From: Acholoe squamosa
Lineage: Eukaryota; Annelida; Polychaeta; Phyllodocida; Polynoidae
Length of the DNA stretch: 64,000 nt
Direction: 5' to 3'
Assembly (NCBI GenBank): GCA_949317995.1
Contig: OX439040.1
Location: 74,559,972 to 74,623,971 of the forward strand
Shown in pieces: positions 36,375 to 47,531 of the stretch. The notes under the pieces are model-generated. The model searched no databases. It was not told where the DNA came from and saw only the letters and a list, made by a program, of their open reading frames with translations. Made by a program: the position numbers and the translations under genes. The first letter of the stretch is position 1, and each line of letters opens with the position of its first letter.

Positions 36375-37040
36375 CGCATACAAACTCAAGATCCACAAAG
36401 CTAAGCTCTACGTGCGTCGAGTGGTCATAGCTGATTCTGTGATGGAAATGCACGAAAAGGCAGTAATAGAACATGGTCCCTTCAACTACCCAGTGAACAG
36501 AGTGGAGGTGACGACCTACGCCATCCCTGCGGGCAACAGAGATCACACCTACACACACTCCAACACAGGTCAACTACCCAAGTCCATGATGATTTGTTTC
36601 CTAGACCATGACGCTTTCTACGGAAATTACGCTAAGAACCTGTTCGAACTGAAACATTGCAACGTCAACTCGCTTCAAGTGATAGTGAATGACCAGAAGG
36701 TGCCGAACGACGCCTATGTCCCCGACTTTGCCAAAAGGGAAGCGCCGAGGGAGTACCTAGCACTACTCACAGAAACGGGGATGTAAGAGGGTTCACGCTC
36801 CTGCGACATTTCCTATGACAATTTCCTGAACGGTTACACGCTGTTCCCCCTGGATTTAACTCCGGACAGATCACACAACAGGTGTAGAGTGAACCTTATA
36901 AAGGCGGGTCAGCTGAGAGTGGAGCTCAGTTTTGGCTTGGCACTGACAGAGACCACAACGGTACTGCTCTACTTGGTGTACAACAATGTCGTCGAGCTGA
37001 CCAGAAATCGACATCCCATCACAGACTACCATATGAACTG
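36375..37040 (+). mobile_element. Polinton major capsid protein region (fossil part)
   Basis: Translated segments such as KLYVRRVVIADSVMEMHEKA, NRVEVTTYAIPAG, YAKNLFELKHCNVNSLQVIV and, further on, NFLNGYTLFPLDLTPD have the look of the Polinton double-jelly-roll major capsid protein C-terminal half. It is a fossil within the Polinton and lies directly right of the LTR-element block. The family call is from memory of conserved capsid phrases, not from a search. Confidence 0.65.
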
Positions 37041-37064
37041 AAGAGAAGGAAAAAAAAGTGCATG

Positions 37065-37415
37065 AACACACTTGAAATAGACAAAGTGTTGAAGGATAAC
37101 ATTCACACAAAACACCATTTCCTAGGTGTTTTCTCTTGTGACACTATCCCCGAGCACCCTATCAAGAACACTTGTTTCATGAGTAACACGGATCCTCAGC
37201 ATTTACCAGGTCAACATTGGGTGGCGTTTTACATGTAGAGGACAGGAGAAGTACGTTGATTCATTCGGCTTACCTCCGCTGAGCACAGAGTTCTTAGCTT
37301 TTCTGAAATGTTCTGCTCTGTTCAAGTGGCAAAGAAACCATGTTCAACTCCAAGACACTACTGCTGACACCTGTGGCCCTCATTGCGTCCATTTCCTGAT
37401 TGAAGCATGTCGAAC
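37065..37415 (+). mobile_element. Polinton adenovirus-type protease region (fossil part)
   Basis: The phrases GQHWVAF, KYVDSFGLPP and ADTCGPHCVHFL carry the His, Asp and Cys landmarks of the adenoviral maturation protease family (Ulp1-like cysteine protease fold), which Polintons encode next to their capsid genes. Its position just downstream of the capsid region fits the family. It is a broken fossil. Confidence 0.7.
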
Positions 37416-37718
37416 AAAAAAACCCCAAGAAATGAGAATGAGCATGAGCAAAAACCCAAAACTGAGCGACCGGTCGGTGAGTCAGAGGCTCGCGATGATG
37501 ATGATGTGAAGAATTCAGAAAAAAAGGAAACAGGATGCTGCAAGCGTCTACAATTCATGCAGACAAAGGTCTTATATCTGGCCGAGATAGTGTTAGATTT
37601 ATCCAAACTAGTGCAATGTATGATGGAGAGAGTCAGTGACTGTGAAACTAGCAAAGTGAATCTTTGCGGTCTGTTCGGACGAAAGAAAAAATTATTGATT
37701 AAAAATGATGATTCATGA
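37407..37718 (+). CDS. small hypothetical frame inside Polinton fossil (103 aa)
   Basis: An open frame follows the protease region on the same strand. It starts MSNKKTPRNENEHEQKPKTE, is very polar and charged in its first half, and has a helix-prone segment (VLYLAEIVLDLSKLVQCMME) then a basic tail. I recognise no family. Polintons carry several small unassigned genes, so it may be one of them; it is otherwise an ordinary short open frame. Confidence 0.3.
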   Translation: MSNKKTPRNENEHEQKPKTERPVGESEARDDDDVKNSEKKETGCCKRLQFMQTKVLYLAEIVLDLSKLVQCMMERVSDCETSKVNLCGLFGRKKKLLIKNDDS

Positions 37719-37835
37719 AAATAAAAAAAATGAAAATGATTTATTTTGTTGTGTTTTATTTCATACATAACTTTATTTTAAAAAAAAACTAGTCGAGTTA
37801 TCATTATTATCACGTGCAAAGAATTCAGAAGTATC

Positions 37836-38139
37836 TCATTTACATAATTAGCCCTGCCCCTTTGTTTACAAAACAAGGGACCACGTGGCTACACCACATG
37901 TTGTTCTTTACAAACAAGGGGTCACGTGACCACACTAATCCCCTAATTAGGTCATGTTACCATAGTTACCAGAATGCTGGCCTCTGATTGGCTGAGAGGT
38001 GGTCGCTAATCCCCTAAGTAGGTCACGTTGCCATAGCAATGGGTCACATGACCAAATGGAGGCCTCTGATTGGGTGCATGCCCATTGAGTAATATCCTTA
38101 AATTAGCTATAGTCCCGTTCTGATACATACTATACCACT
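37836..38139 (-). repeat. Polinton right terminal inverted repeat
   Basis: Reverse complement of the left TIR, ending TATACCACT and followed by the GGCGGG target duplication. It shares the TTAGGGGATTAG, GTGGTCACGTGACCCCTTG and TTTGTAAACAAAGGGGC steps with the left arm. Confidence 0.88.
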
Positions 38140-38145
38140 GGCGGG

Positions 38146-41100
38146 AGATGACCTTGCGAAATAACTGGCTGTCGCTAGGGTCACGAGGATGAGGATAAAT
38201 AATGTCAGTTAACATTGCCAATTGGTTACTGGGTGATTGGTGACCATTTTACATGCACTGTGTCAGGACCATCTATCACACATCAATCTTTACTTCTACC
38301 CTGACTTCTTCCATAACCCAAAATAGGTACTAATGCCTCTGCATCCATCTATCTATTGAAGAGGACATCATGGAAGAAAAGCCAAAATAACTCTTTCTTT
38401 TTGCACTGGTAAACAAAATGAAATTTGATAACGACACAGAAATGGGGGCATTTCTTCATAATGTTAATTACCCTTAATGGGAAATGCACCCCTGGAAAAT
38501 AATTAACAATCTATAAGGTGTGGCCGTCCAGCAGAAAATGTAATTCCATTATTGCAATGGAATTATATTTAGTGTCCAAAGGATGGTATCAGCCTTATCT
38601 AGAAAGCGGCTGGTGGATGACATCAACGAACTTTGTATCATGAAGTAGCCAAAGACTTCTTTCCTTCTGCATGGGTCAAACATAATTTGCCCTGTAATCT
38701 TTTCTCGGATATTTCTGCTCAGATTTAATCTAAAATATTAGCCTACTGCAGGGGATAGATACAATCTCTCCTTTACTGAATCAGTCTGTCATAAGGATCT
38801 ATTACAGTCAGCAATTATACCAAAGACTTGTTCATATTGATCATCTTCATCACATCAGCCAATGGTTTTACTGTCAGACCTTCTGACATTAGAGTTCTCT
38901 TTGTCATGTTTATTTAGCTCTGAGAGCATTTATATTATGCATTTCACTTGTGTAATATATGACTCATGAATATACAATGGGTTCTATATAAAAAAAAGAC
39001 TATCACCTTCTACTCAACCTGCATGAGTAGAGGAAAAACAACAAATGAACATGTATACATGTGTATTTCTAGTCAGTTGCATGCCACAGAAGTCCTTCCG
39101 CACACACTCACTAAATCAATTATTGATTTCTTTTTGCTTCTCTGGATGTTTTTGGAGCATTGTTTTTGATGCTCTCAACCATGCTCTTCAAGTAGCAATT
39201 AAAATAACACCCGTCGGTTTCCCTCGCTGATTTTTTTTTTGCTGCCACTTTTTATTTCCTCATAGCTTGTCTGATTCTAGTCATTCTGAAGAAAGCCTTG
39301 GGGGCAGTACCTTTAAAACGACTAGGCTTATTCTTTTTTTTTTCTGGTGCCGATATCTGATCCCCTGAAACACTCAATCATGCTTAAAAGGCATAACATT
39401 TCAAAATCACTTTTTTCCCAAATCAATATCAAATAGTTTGCTGCATATGCCCGCAACTTGGGCAAAGGACTTATGTTGGCATGAATAAAATATATTTTTG
39501 TTTCTCTGATTGTAAATCCAATTTACAACAATTTATCTTCATCTTACCAGTAAAATCAAATGCTAATATAAGAATCCCCCTGCTGATTTACATGATTGGG
39601 AAATGTGATATTCAGTGACCTTTCAGAGACCTTCCAGTAGATAACCTGTCAGTAAAATTAGTACCCATTTAAAAAAAAAGAACAGCACAATTAAACTGAT
39701 CAGTCACAAAAAAGACACAGTTTCCGTGCATCCCAACTTACACCAAAGAGGCTGCAGAGGAATTCAATAGGCAGAAAGACAGAAACAAAAAAAAATAAAG
39801 GATAATGAATTGAAGCAGTCAGAGGTGCTTGTTGTAAACTGGATTTGGAATCACCCCAAGAAGTACCACTGGGTAATTTAAAGGCAAACAACCAAGAAAC
39901 TTATTCATGTTGAATAAGTATAATCCTATCCAACCTACCAATTTCATCTCATAAATTATGTATAATATACATCTGGGCTGTTATTGCCAATGAAACTTCT
40001 CTACTGCAAATTGCCTTAATTATTTTCCATTTCTTATGAATATCATGTTCATGTATTAGGGGTCCACATTTTCAGAGAAGGTATAATTAGTTCCTCAAAA
40101 GAGCATACATTCACCTCCACTGGCTCTGGTTGGTTATGAGTACTGTACCTAACAATTGCACTGGGTTTGATTTAGTTAAATTGTCTGTCTGGATGATTCT
40201 GGTGACACCTTGTCAATTTGTTACCACAATGAATGCTTACATCAAGCATTTATCAACATTGTAGAGAGATGCATACATGCAAACATTAGTGGTTCTATGA
40301 ACAGTGTTGTGTGAATTAGTATTCATACCGCAAGAGAAAGGTGTGAAAGGTTAAGTATAATTTAGGGGGCATGGACTGTTGAGGGCTGTGGGGGGATATA
40401 TATTGACAAGAGGGCCGTGTTTCCGCCTGAGGAAAGGAGGAGAATGTTCAAAGTTCAGCTTAAGCCTTGTACTGCCATTGCCCATCTGTTCTTTGGAAAT
40501 TACATTATAAGCCATCCCTTCATGATGTTGCTCACATATTTTATAGATGCATAATGTCCATTCATTCAAAAGATGAATTCAGAGAGTCCTGCCAGCCGAA
40601 TCAGTTCTACTAGCATTCATCTGATGGTTCAGCCCCATCATATGAAATATGCATAAAGTATTGCAATTCTGTCACCCTATGGGGCCAACAGATGCTTTGC
40701 TAACCCAAGCCAATAATCTGCCACATCATCCCTCAATGTATGCTGTTTGTTATTGAGTGTGGATGGTGGTAGTTGTCCCTTGTGGTGTTGGTGAAGGTAA
40801 TGGACCTATACCTGTCAATTTTATGGCTGTTACTAGATTCACTGAAGAGATATATGTCTCCTGTGGGTGTATTTCTGTGTAAAGCTGTCCTGCCTCCCTT
40901 TGGACCCAGCAGCACGAATGCTTTACCAAACCAAGGCAATCGGCAATCAATCAACGCATTACTTCCCTTAGATACAGTGTCCAGGAGGGTCTTGCCAATA
41001 GCTGACGAGGAAGAACCTCTCTAAGATTTTTCAAAGAGTGCTGATGAAAACATGCATTGCCTAACTAGCTTTCATAGTATTGACAAATAATCTAACAGCA

Positions 41101-42024
41101 GATTGAGTGGAAAACTCTTTTTGAGTTGTGAAGAAACATGCACGTTTCACCTAAACGATTATCAAAACAGTTATTTAGCAACACAAAAACGTGCACGTTT
41201 TCTTAATGGGTTCACGTTTGTTTTTTGGCAAGACCCTGCTGAGTGTGGATATATATGTTTTCCTCCCTTGTGGTCTCAATGAGAGTTACGGGACCAGAAT
41301 ACACTGTCAATGGTAGCGAGTGATATCAAACAGTGTCCAAAAAGGGATATTCCACAGAACTGGATTTCTGTAATACACACAAGTGACACAATGTAACACA
41401 CCCCTTAGTATGTTGTGGATGAAGGTCAGCAATGAGTGGATTTTATAAACAGAAGACAGAGAGACTAAATAAAGTAATTGTTAGTTTATATAGCTAGTTT
41501 TGTGGTTTACAAAAAAAAATCATTCATCAAACATGTCAACCCTTCCTCCCTTAACCTGATGGAAGCTATAGATAAACTCATCACATCCCATTATCCATCA
41601 CCATTTGCAATGCACTTTGATAAGCAGATTGATATTCACTGGGAAATGATGTCAAGGGGTTGAAGTATACATTGTTTGTATATAAAACAAATAAGAGTAT
41701 TGAGGCCGATACAACCTACCCCTAGAGGATCTGAACTATACTGACCTGTTGCAATGGAACAATATCAATTTACTGTCGGTTATGGATAATACCAGCAATC
41801 AATCACATGTCCGACAGTGGGACAGTGGGACAGTGGGCACAGGGTTATTTTGGTTATATTACATGATCCTATTGGGCAGCTTCTTTGTAAAGCCCCCGGC
41901 TCATCAATCAACATCACCACTATAACTTTGAGTGTTAAGGTGCTTTTAAATGGTTGGGATCACACTCAAAAATATAGCACTGCTGACCATGAGTCAGTTT
42001 TCAAGTGCTGCATGTATGTATGTA

Positions 42025-42096
<72 letters not shown>

Positions 42097-42447
42097 TACA
42101 TGACTATATTAATTTTACCAACAGTTGGGCATAGTACATAGCACCATGCTGCCCTGAAAGGGTCTTATTGCTCTCCCAAAGGCTATATCAATAGGCAAAT
42201 GTCATCATTGTCTCAAAACAAACTGATGCAATATTCTGCAAAGATGATGCGTCTGAGGAGCTACTCCCAAACTTCTAAATGTCATACCAATCCTAAATCA
42301 GGGAATGGTAATATTTCCAGGTGGCCTTTAATATGGCCTTTTAAAAGATCTTGTGTCTGTCAGAAAGGGAAAGACTATAAAGACATCACTCAGTTTGACA
42401 TTGGTCCTTTGGTTCTAGACCAGATACTCTGACGTCTTCGTTACTTG
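38146..42447. other. non-coding stretch, no gene recognised
   Basis: Several short frames exist (for example near 39,700, 40,750 and 41,480), but none has protein-like composition or good splice borders. A 10-base unit (GACAGTGGGA) is repeated about 2.5 times at 41,811-41,838. Nothing else is recognised. Confidence 0.5.
42021..42092. repeat. (AT)n microsatellite with a GTAT-type edge
   Basis: About 70 bases of AT dinucleotide preceded by GTATGTATGTATATATGT. Seen directly. Confidence 0.95.
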
Positions 42448-42862
42448 TGTAGTGGTTCGTCTCGTTAAGTTAGATTAAATCATAACGAAGAGAGAGAAAG
42501 TTTCCGGGTAGGCAACCGAGCTTTTATTTCATAGCTTATGTTACATACGATCACAGCCTCAGAGGACTACATGCTACTAGGGCATTCGGTTACCCTTTCG
42601 GGTAACGACCTGGTTGAGCAGTGGGTAAAACCACTACTGGAGAACATGGGGGTAGAACCAGCCTTATATAGGGGAAAAGCCCGCGAAACTCAGACCGGCC
42701 ACGTGACGTGTGGCGGACGAGTGGTAGGCCCCCTGGTGTAATGGATACGAACCCAGAGGCAGGTGCTGCCACCTGTCATCCGGACTCCCCCACTACACCC
42801 GAAGACCTAGGTCTGAGTCCCACGGGTACATGAACGTAAAGTGTAAATACCATACCCCTACA
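42448..42862 (-). repeat. long terminal repeat
   Basis: 415 bases bounded by TGTAGTGG and CCCCTACA (TG...CA on either strand). It holds CTTTTATTTC (AATAAA on the - strand) near 42,523 and CTTATATAGGGG (TATA box on the - strand) near 42,663. The layout matches the LTR at 26,391-26,868. Confidence 0.7.
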
Positions 42863-43688
42863 CTGCCCCCCTTAGACAATAACTTGGGGGTAATAAAACC
42901 GCAGTGTATTAATAACCTAGTAAGTGATTGTTTACAATACTAAAAAGGGGTATTAATTACACTTGCTCGATGTGAAATAGGCTATAGTATGAGACTATCC
43001 TATTTCTGAAAAAATTATACAATAATAGCATCGAGTATCGTTCATTTCATTTCCACCAGTAGCTATAACAACCACAAATGATAAATATAAATATCACAGA
43101 TTTATATTAACGTTTGACAACAGTAGGGTCCTGAAAAGGACCGGTGGTTGTAAATAATAATCATATTACAGTTATTAAACCCGGAAAAAAAATTTCGACT
43201 TTTTGAATTAACAACTCTGTCCACCTATAAAGTGAACTGAACAATAACGATCAGATATGAATAATCATTCTGATACCATATGAACACAATAAGGTATTGA
43301 ACCTGATTAATATAATATTAGTTTTAGAGAAATCCATTGGACATTCTACATTTTATAGAAATAAAGGATTATATATTTGAGACGCAGCTCAATTTATACC
43401 TTAGTGTTTTATATTTACAAACTACAGAAGAAGTATAGTCTCTTAATATATTGAGACCAGGAATGACCTATATAGACAATTATAGGTCTAGTACTACCTT
43501 AAATAACTTTTAGGATACGCAGATCCAGTATATTTATAGGTAAGTACCTTTATATAATAATATACCTTTATAAAAGATATTTAGAGTTATAAATACAATG
43601 TTACATACAATATAATATTATCAACAAAGTTACGTGTTTCTTGGTTGGAGAATATAACAGGAGTCGGATGCTGCTGATGTCTTGGTAT

Positions 43689-43914
43689 GGGCGAGCTGAA
43701 CCCTGATGCCTGAAGTGCTATATTTAATCCAGGAATTTGTAGATTTTGGGCGAGCTGAACCCTGATGCCTGAAGTGCTATAGAAGAATATGTTGACGGGC
43801 GTAGCTAAACCTTGTTGCCTGTAGTGCTAGCTAACTGGAAGTAATAGTAGATCCAGTTGTAGACTATTGATGGACTTTATGGGCGTAGCTAAACCCGGAT
43901 GCCTGTAGTGCTAG
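43689..43914 (-). repeat. four spaced copies of a 33-base motif
   Basis: GGGCGAGCTGAACCCTGATG then CCTGAAGTGCTAT occurs at 43,689 and 43,748. A variant with GGGCGTAGCTAAACC and CCTGTAGTGCTAGCT occurs at 43,797 and 43,881. The spacing is about 50-85 bases. It lies in the non-coding half of the LTR element; its function is unknown. Confidence 0.85.
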
Positions 43915-44321
43915 CTGACAAGTATTAGTAGTGTAGTAGTAAATCCGGTTGTAGTTTAGAGTCCATATTAACGTAAAATGTCCATATTTCAATAATAGGC
44001 ACAGTCATTATGTAATAGCACAGTACAATTATAATGTTGACAGCATTCATACTCCTTCTCCAAAGTGATTTGTTTTTCTCCTTCTGCTTTCAGTTTCCGG
44101 ATTAGGGTACATAGGTAATAACACCTTGGGACACACAATTATGTCCAACCTTCATGCAACAGTTACTGATCAAAGATTTGCATCTCTGGTCCGGGTGGGC
44201 CCATAGCAGGGTACTGCTTCGGGTCTCTGACATTCAAAGGCGCGTGCTTCCGGGAGGATTGACCACCCGGTCCACTGACACCAAAGAATGTCAGGTTCTG
44301 TGCACCTTGTGGGGTTGGTGC

Positions 44322-45128
44322 TCATCCATAATGAGAAGGAGTTCCAGTAGGAGACGGAAGATGTGGCTTCTTCCTTTCCCCATTTGTCTGTCTCTCCAGC
44401 GCCTCCAGTGGTGACCTGGCTCGGCTTGGAGATTCGGACGCCTGTCTCTTTCTATCTGCCACAGAGGGTCCCTGACGGTAGTCCCTGCGGCTTCGGATTT
44501 GTTCTCCGGATGGAGTTACATAAGCCCCACCCTGGCGGCGGGCCTTGCTGCTCCTCCATTCGTTTAACAGATCGTACTCCTCCTGGGCGTACTCTAATTT
44601 GCCGGACCCGGGAGTCTGGGCAAACCGAGCCTTCAGTTTCTGGTTAGTACTCGGTGTGAGGGAAGCAAGTTTCTTGGCATTGAGGCCCTTAAGGTTGCCA
44701 TAGAGTTCAGAGTGAATTTTCATCACTCTATCTATGGCCGTCTCCAGGCCCTCTCCATGCGAAGTCACATAGTGCCGGACCATGTCTCCGCGTCGGGGAG
44801 TGACACATCCTGTGCATTTAGCACATTTCTTGCCAACCTCCTGGTCGCAGACATATTCCGGCCTCTGGTGCATGTGAACCTCTATGAGATGACGAAGGAA
44901 CTCGTCTTTCTCGATGAAGAATTCAACCTCACCTTCACTTTGAGTACATCGTTGAAAGGGACAATCCTTACGATCCTCCCCGTAGTACTCATCCAGAGCA
45001 AACTTTAGCTTGCCCTTCTGGTCATAATTGTACAGACCATTGGGTGAATTCTTAACGAATTCCCAATAGATCCAGTACATGTTGGCCGGTTTTCTATCGG
45101 AGAGCTTCTTGCGAAGACACTCCTCCAT
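44322..45128 (-). CDS. gag-like protein of the small LTR element (268 aa)
   Basis: The frame starts MEECLRKKLSDRKPANMYWI, about 100 bases inside the primer-binding-site-like sequence, which is where a gag start is expected. The middle holds Cys/His-rich pairs: CPFQRC with a later HLIEVHMH, then CDQEVGKKCAKCTGC with RHYVTSHGEG, which look like zinc-binding modules. The C-terminal third is polar and basic (RSRRDYRQGPSVADRKRQAS), suited to nucleic-acid binding. I recognise no named family. Gag is inferred from position and composition; a C2H2-like DNA-binding protein is the alternative. Confidence 0.5.
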   Translation of the reverse strand: MEECLRKKLSDRKPANMYWIYWEFVKNSPNGLYNYDQKGKLKFALDEYYGEDRKDCPFQRCTQSEGEVEFFIEKDEFLRHLIEVHMHQRPEYVCDQEVGKKCAKCTGCVTPRRGDMVRHYVTSHGEGLETAIDRVMKIHSELYGNLKGLNAKKLASLTPSTNQKLKARFAQTPGSGKLEYAQEEYDLLNEWRSSKARRQGGAYVTPSGEQIRSRRDYRQGPSVADRKRQASESPSRARSPLEALERQTNGERKKPHLPSPTGTPSHYG

Positions 45129-45288
45129 GTCCTCACGCTTCTCACAGGTGATCCGAGGGGGTAGTCTCCATACGGATTTACTCCCCTTCAGGTGTCCCCT
45201 GACTGCGCTTACCCGAAGACCAACTGGTCACGGCACCAGTGTAGTGGTTCGTCTCATTAAGTTAGATTAAATCATAACGAAGAGAGAG

Positions 45289-46806
45289 TAGGTATCATTC
45301 ATTGTCTGATGTTGTCTGCATTTATCTTATCACTGCCTCCACCCAACACACCCAGTAATGAGATGCTCTCATATGCACTATGTCTCAGCTTCAGCAGGAC
45401 CCAAAGCCAATGGCAATAGGATAGTATATATTATGAGCCCTCTGAATTATGTATAGGCATGTCTGCTAAAACATCACTATAATCTTAGTTACGTCAAGGA
45501 TGTACTGGGACATAGTACATGCTTCTCTTAACCGATCCTCCTGTACATCATTAATTCTAACACACACTCATTTACTAAGTAATAAACAAAATACATAATT
45601 CATTCACATTCCTGTGCAGAGAGGTCTCCATGTCCCATGTCTTCATGGACATGCTGATAACTAGCGAGCTAGATAACTGGGACCAGGCTTTAAATAGGGC
45701 CACCAGTGATAAGCTAGTTAGCTGGTGCCAATAATGAGGAGGTGCTCATAGACAATTCATGCTAATTATGAGCAAAAGTACCTCTAGATCCAGCCCCTAC
45801 TAGTCGATGTAACATTCTGTATCATTCAGTGCCATAGATGGAAAATATTTTATTGAAGAAGGAAATGGCCATCCATTAAGCATTGGGCAGTATTAGGGTT
45901 AGGGTTGGCATTCCACTCATTGCAATAAAATAAATGTAATGGAAGACCTACATATAGTGTTGGTCATCTCTTGCCCAGTGATCCCTATAGTGAGCACCAA
46001 ACACACAACCTGCTATATATAGTGTACTGACAGATATTGACTGATGATCTTCCTCTCACATCCAATGTGATATTCAGGTTATACAAGAAGACTTGAATGT
46101 TTTGATAGGACATCTGACATTATCAAATCATAAAATCTAAAATTCTCTGTTGAAGATGTCAGATTTAAACAGACAGCAGATCTGTCAACCTTTCCCTTTA
46201 GGAATAGGAATGGGAAGTGTAAATGAAGCCCACCAGAGGGAGTTTGTGGTGTACTTGACAAATGGCCGCCTGTCACCTGGGTTACTAGATGTGGTGTTGG
46301 CTTGACACCTTGACCAATCAGGAGCCTTCTGATGAGGAAGAAGAATGATGCTGGTTCCCGGCACCAAGTGGTTGCTGGGTAACGGGCACCATTTGCTGCA
46401 CATGGTGTCAGGAATGTTTATCTCCTGGTGGTCATTGCTGAAAACACTCTACCTAGACTCCCTCATCAGCTATGTAAAGGTCCTCGTGGTTGGAATGATG
46501 TCACCCAGCACTTCAACCTTTGCATAATGCCCTAATGCCATGAATGCAATCCTGGCAAACTCAATAGCACAGAATAAAGATGCCTTCAAATTAATAGTTG
46601 TTCACCTGCAACTTCATTGGCTTCATTGTAAAAATAACAGTACACTAGCACATTACAATTGTGGTGATTCTCTGTTTTACCAGGATGGCTGGTATATTTA
46701 ACAGTGACTATATAGTAATTTCATTTGATCAACAGTCAATATGAGGGTAATAAATCTGAATGGGATTGTCTCTGTTGACTTGCTAAGTAAGGATACATTT
46801 CTTATT
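45289..46806. other. non-coding stretch, no gene recognised
   Basis: Nothing identifiable. The telomere-like phrase TTAGGGTTAGGG near 45,893 is only two units long and is not an array. Confidence 0.5.
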
Positions 46807-47531
46807 TTAGTGGAACTGGTGAACTGTAAGAATCATTTGAGAGAAGTAAAAGAGCAAACGAGAGCCTGGCACACAGGGCAATACCCATGGCCTTTATTCA
46901 AGACTTCTATTTCAATGAATTTTCAAATTTCAATGCACTTGCAGCTTGGGTGCTCACTCAAGACAGCAATCGTTCAAAATCCTTGTAAATCTCATTACAA
47001 TAGTACAACAGTGCCTTTTCTGAGGTGCACCTTAAACATGGGGTATTAAGGTAAATTTTCTTTTGTATTTCAGAGTCGACTGAAAGGACTACTATATTAG
47101 CTTGTCCTTTCATACAAGATAGGCTTTATATTGCATGGTTGGCTCCCATAGATTATGACAGCCCAGTGAACAGAAACCATGTGCCTCTAGCTAGAGGCAC
47201 TGAACCCATTGGGGCCGTAACACTATGGGAATAAGATCAGTGGGTAGTGCTAGAGGCAGGTGATCCAGATCAGGCATCTGCTAGAGGCATGTGATCTCTG
47301 CGAGCCGCGTTTTGAGTACTAAGTAGGTCAAGAGGTCATGACATCACAAGCAGTGATGGTGGCTGGCTTGCAGCTAGAGTCGGCCGCCGGTGTGCTGTTA
47401 TAGTGGAATAATAATGATTCAGGATGAAAAGTTAACCAAATAATCATACTCCAAGCTCTAATAGAACTAGAAACAATTGAAGGGCTAATGACACTGTCCC
47501 TACACTGTCCATCAGTGACTGACGGCCGTCA
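46807..47531. repeat. 725-base dispersed repeat, copy 1
   Basis: Starts TTAGTGGAACTGGTG and ends TGACTGACGGCCGTCA; matches 48,899-49,624 along its whole length at about 93% by eye, in the same orientation. On the - strand it contains GAATAAAGGCC, a polyadenylation-like signal. It could be an LTR (TGACGG to GTTCCA on the - strand), but I see no primer-binding site or polypurine tract between the copies. The class stays open. Confidence 0.75.

Larger units (their letters stand above)
25207..38139 (+). mobile_element. Polinton (Maverick) fossil, broken, with nested LTR elements
   Basis: A capsid-bearing DNA element of the Polinton family. It starts AGTAGTATAGTATGTATC, ends with the inverted counterpart, and is flanked by the same 6 bases on both sides (GGCGGG at 25,201-25,206 and 38,140-38,145), which is the family's known target-duplication size. 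Recognisable parts on the + strand are a double-jelly-roll major capsid region (about 36,375-37,040) and an adenovirus-type cysteine protease region (about 37,065-37,415). A small unidentified frame follows (37,407-37,718), and unassigned - strand frames lie at the left (about 25,650-26,210). LTR-retrotransposon fossils fill about 26,391-36,370. It is broken in many places and little of the usual 15-20 kb gene set remains. TIR divergence of about 10% suggests moderate age. Confidence 0.85.
42448..45288 (-). mobile_element. small LTR retrotransposon fossil, gag-like only
   Basis: A repeat unit at 42,448-42,862 (TGTAGTGG to CCCCTACA) is followed by CTGCCCCCCTTAG, a polypurine tract on the - strand. 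A 49-base match to its outer part lies at 45,240-45,288 (TGTAGTGGTTCGTCTC, then ATAACGAAGAGAGAG). Directly inside that is a primer-binding-site-like TGGTGCCGTGACC on the - strand. The internal part of about 2.4 kb has one - strand frame (44,322-45,128) and no pol domain, so it would depend on another element for reverse transcriptase. The repeat carries AATAAA and TATA signals on the - strand. Treated as a fossil; the age cannot be dated from the short overlap of the ends. Confidence 0.7.

Noticed and set aside
45890-45908. Telomere-like TTAGGG repeats
   Set aside because: Only two units; not an array.
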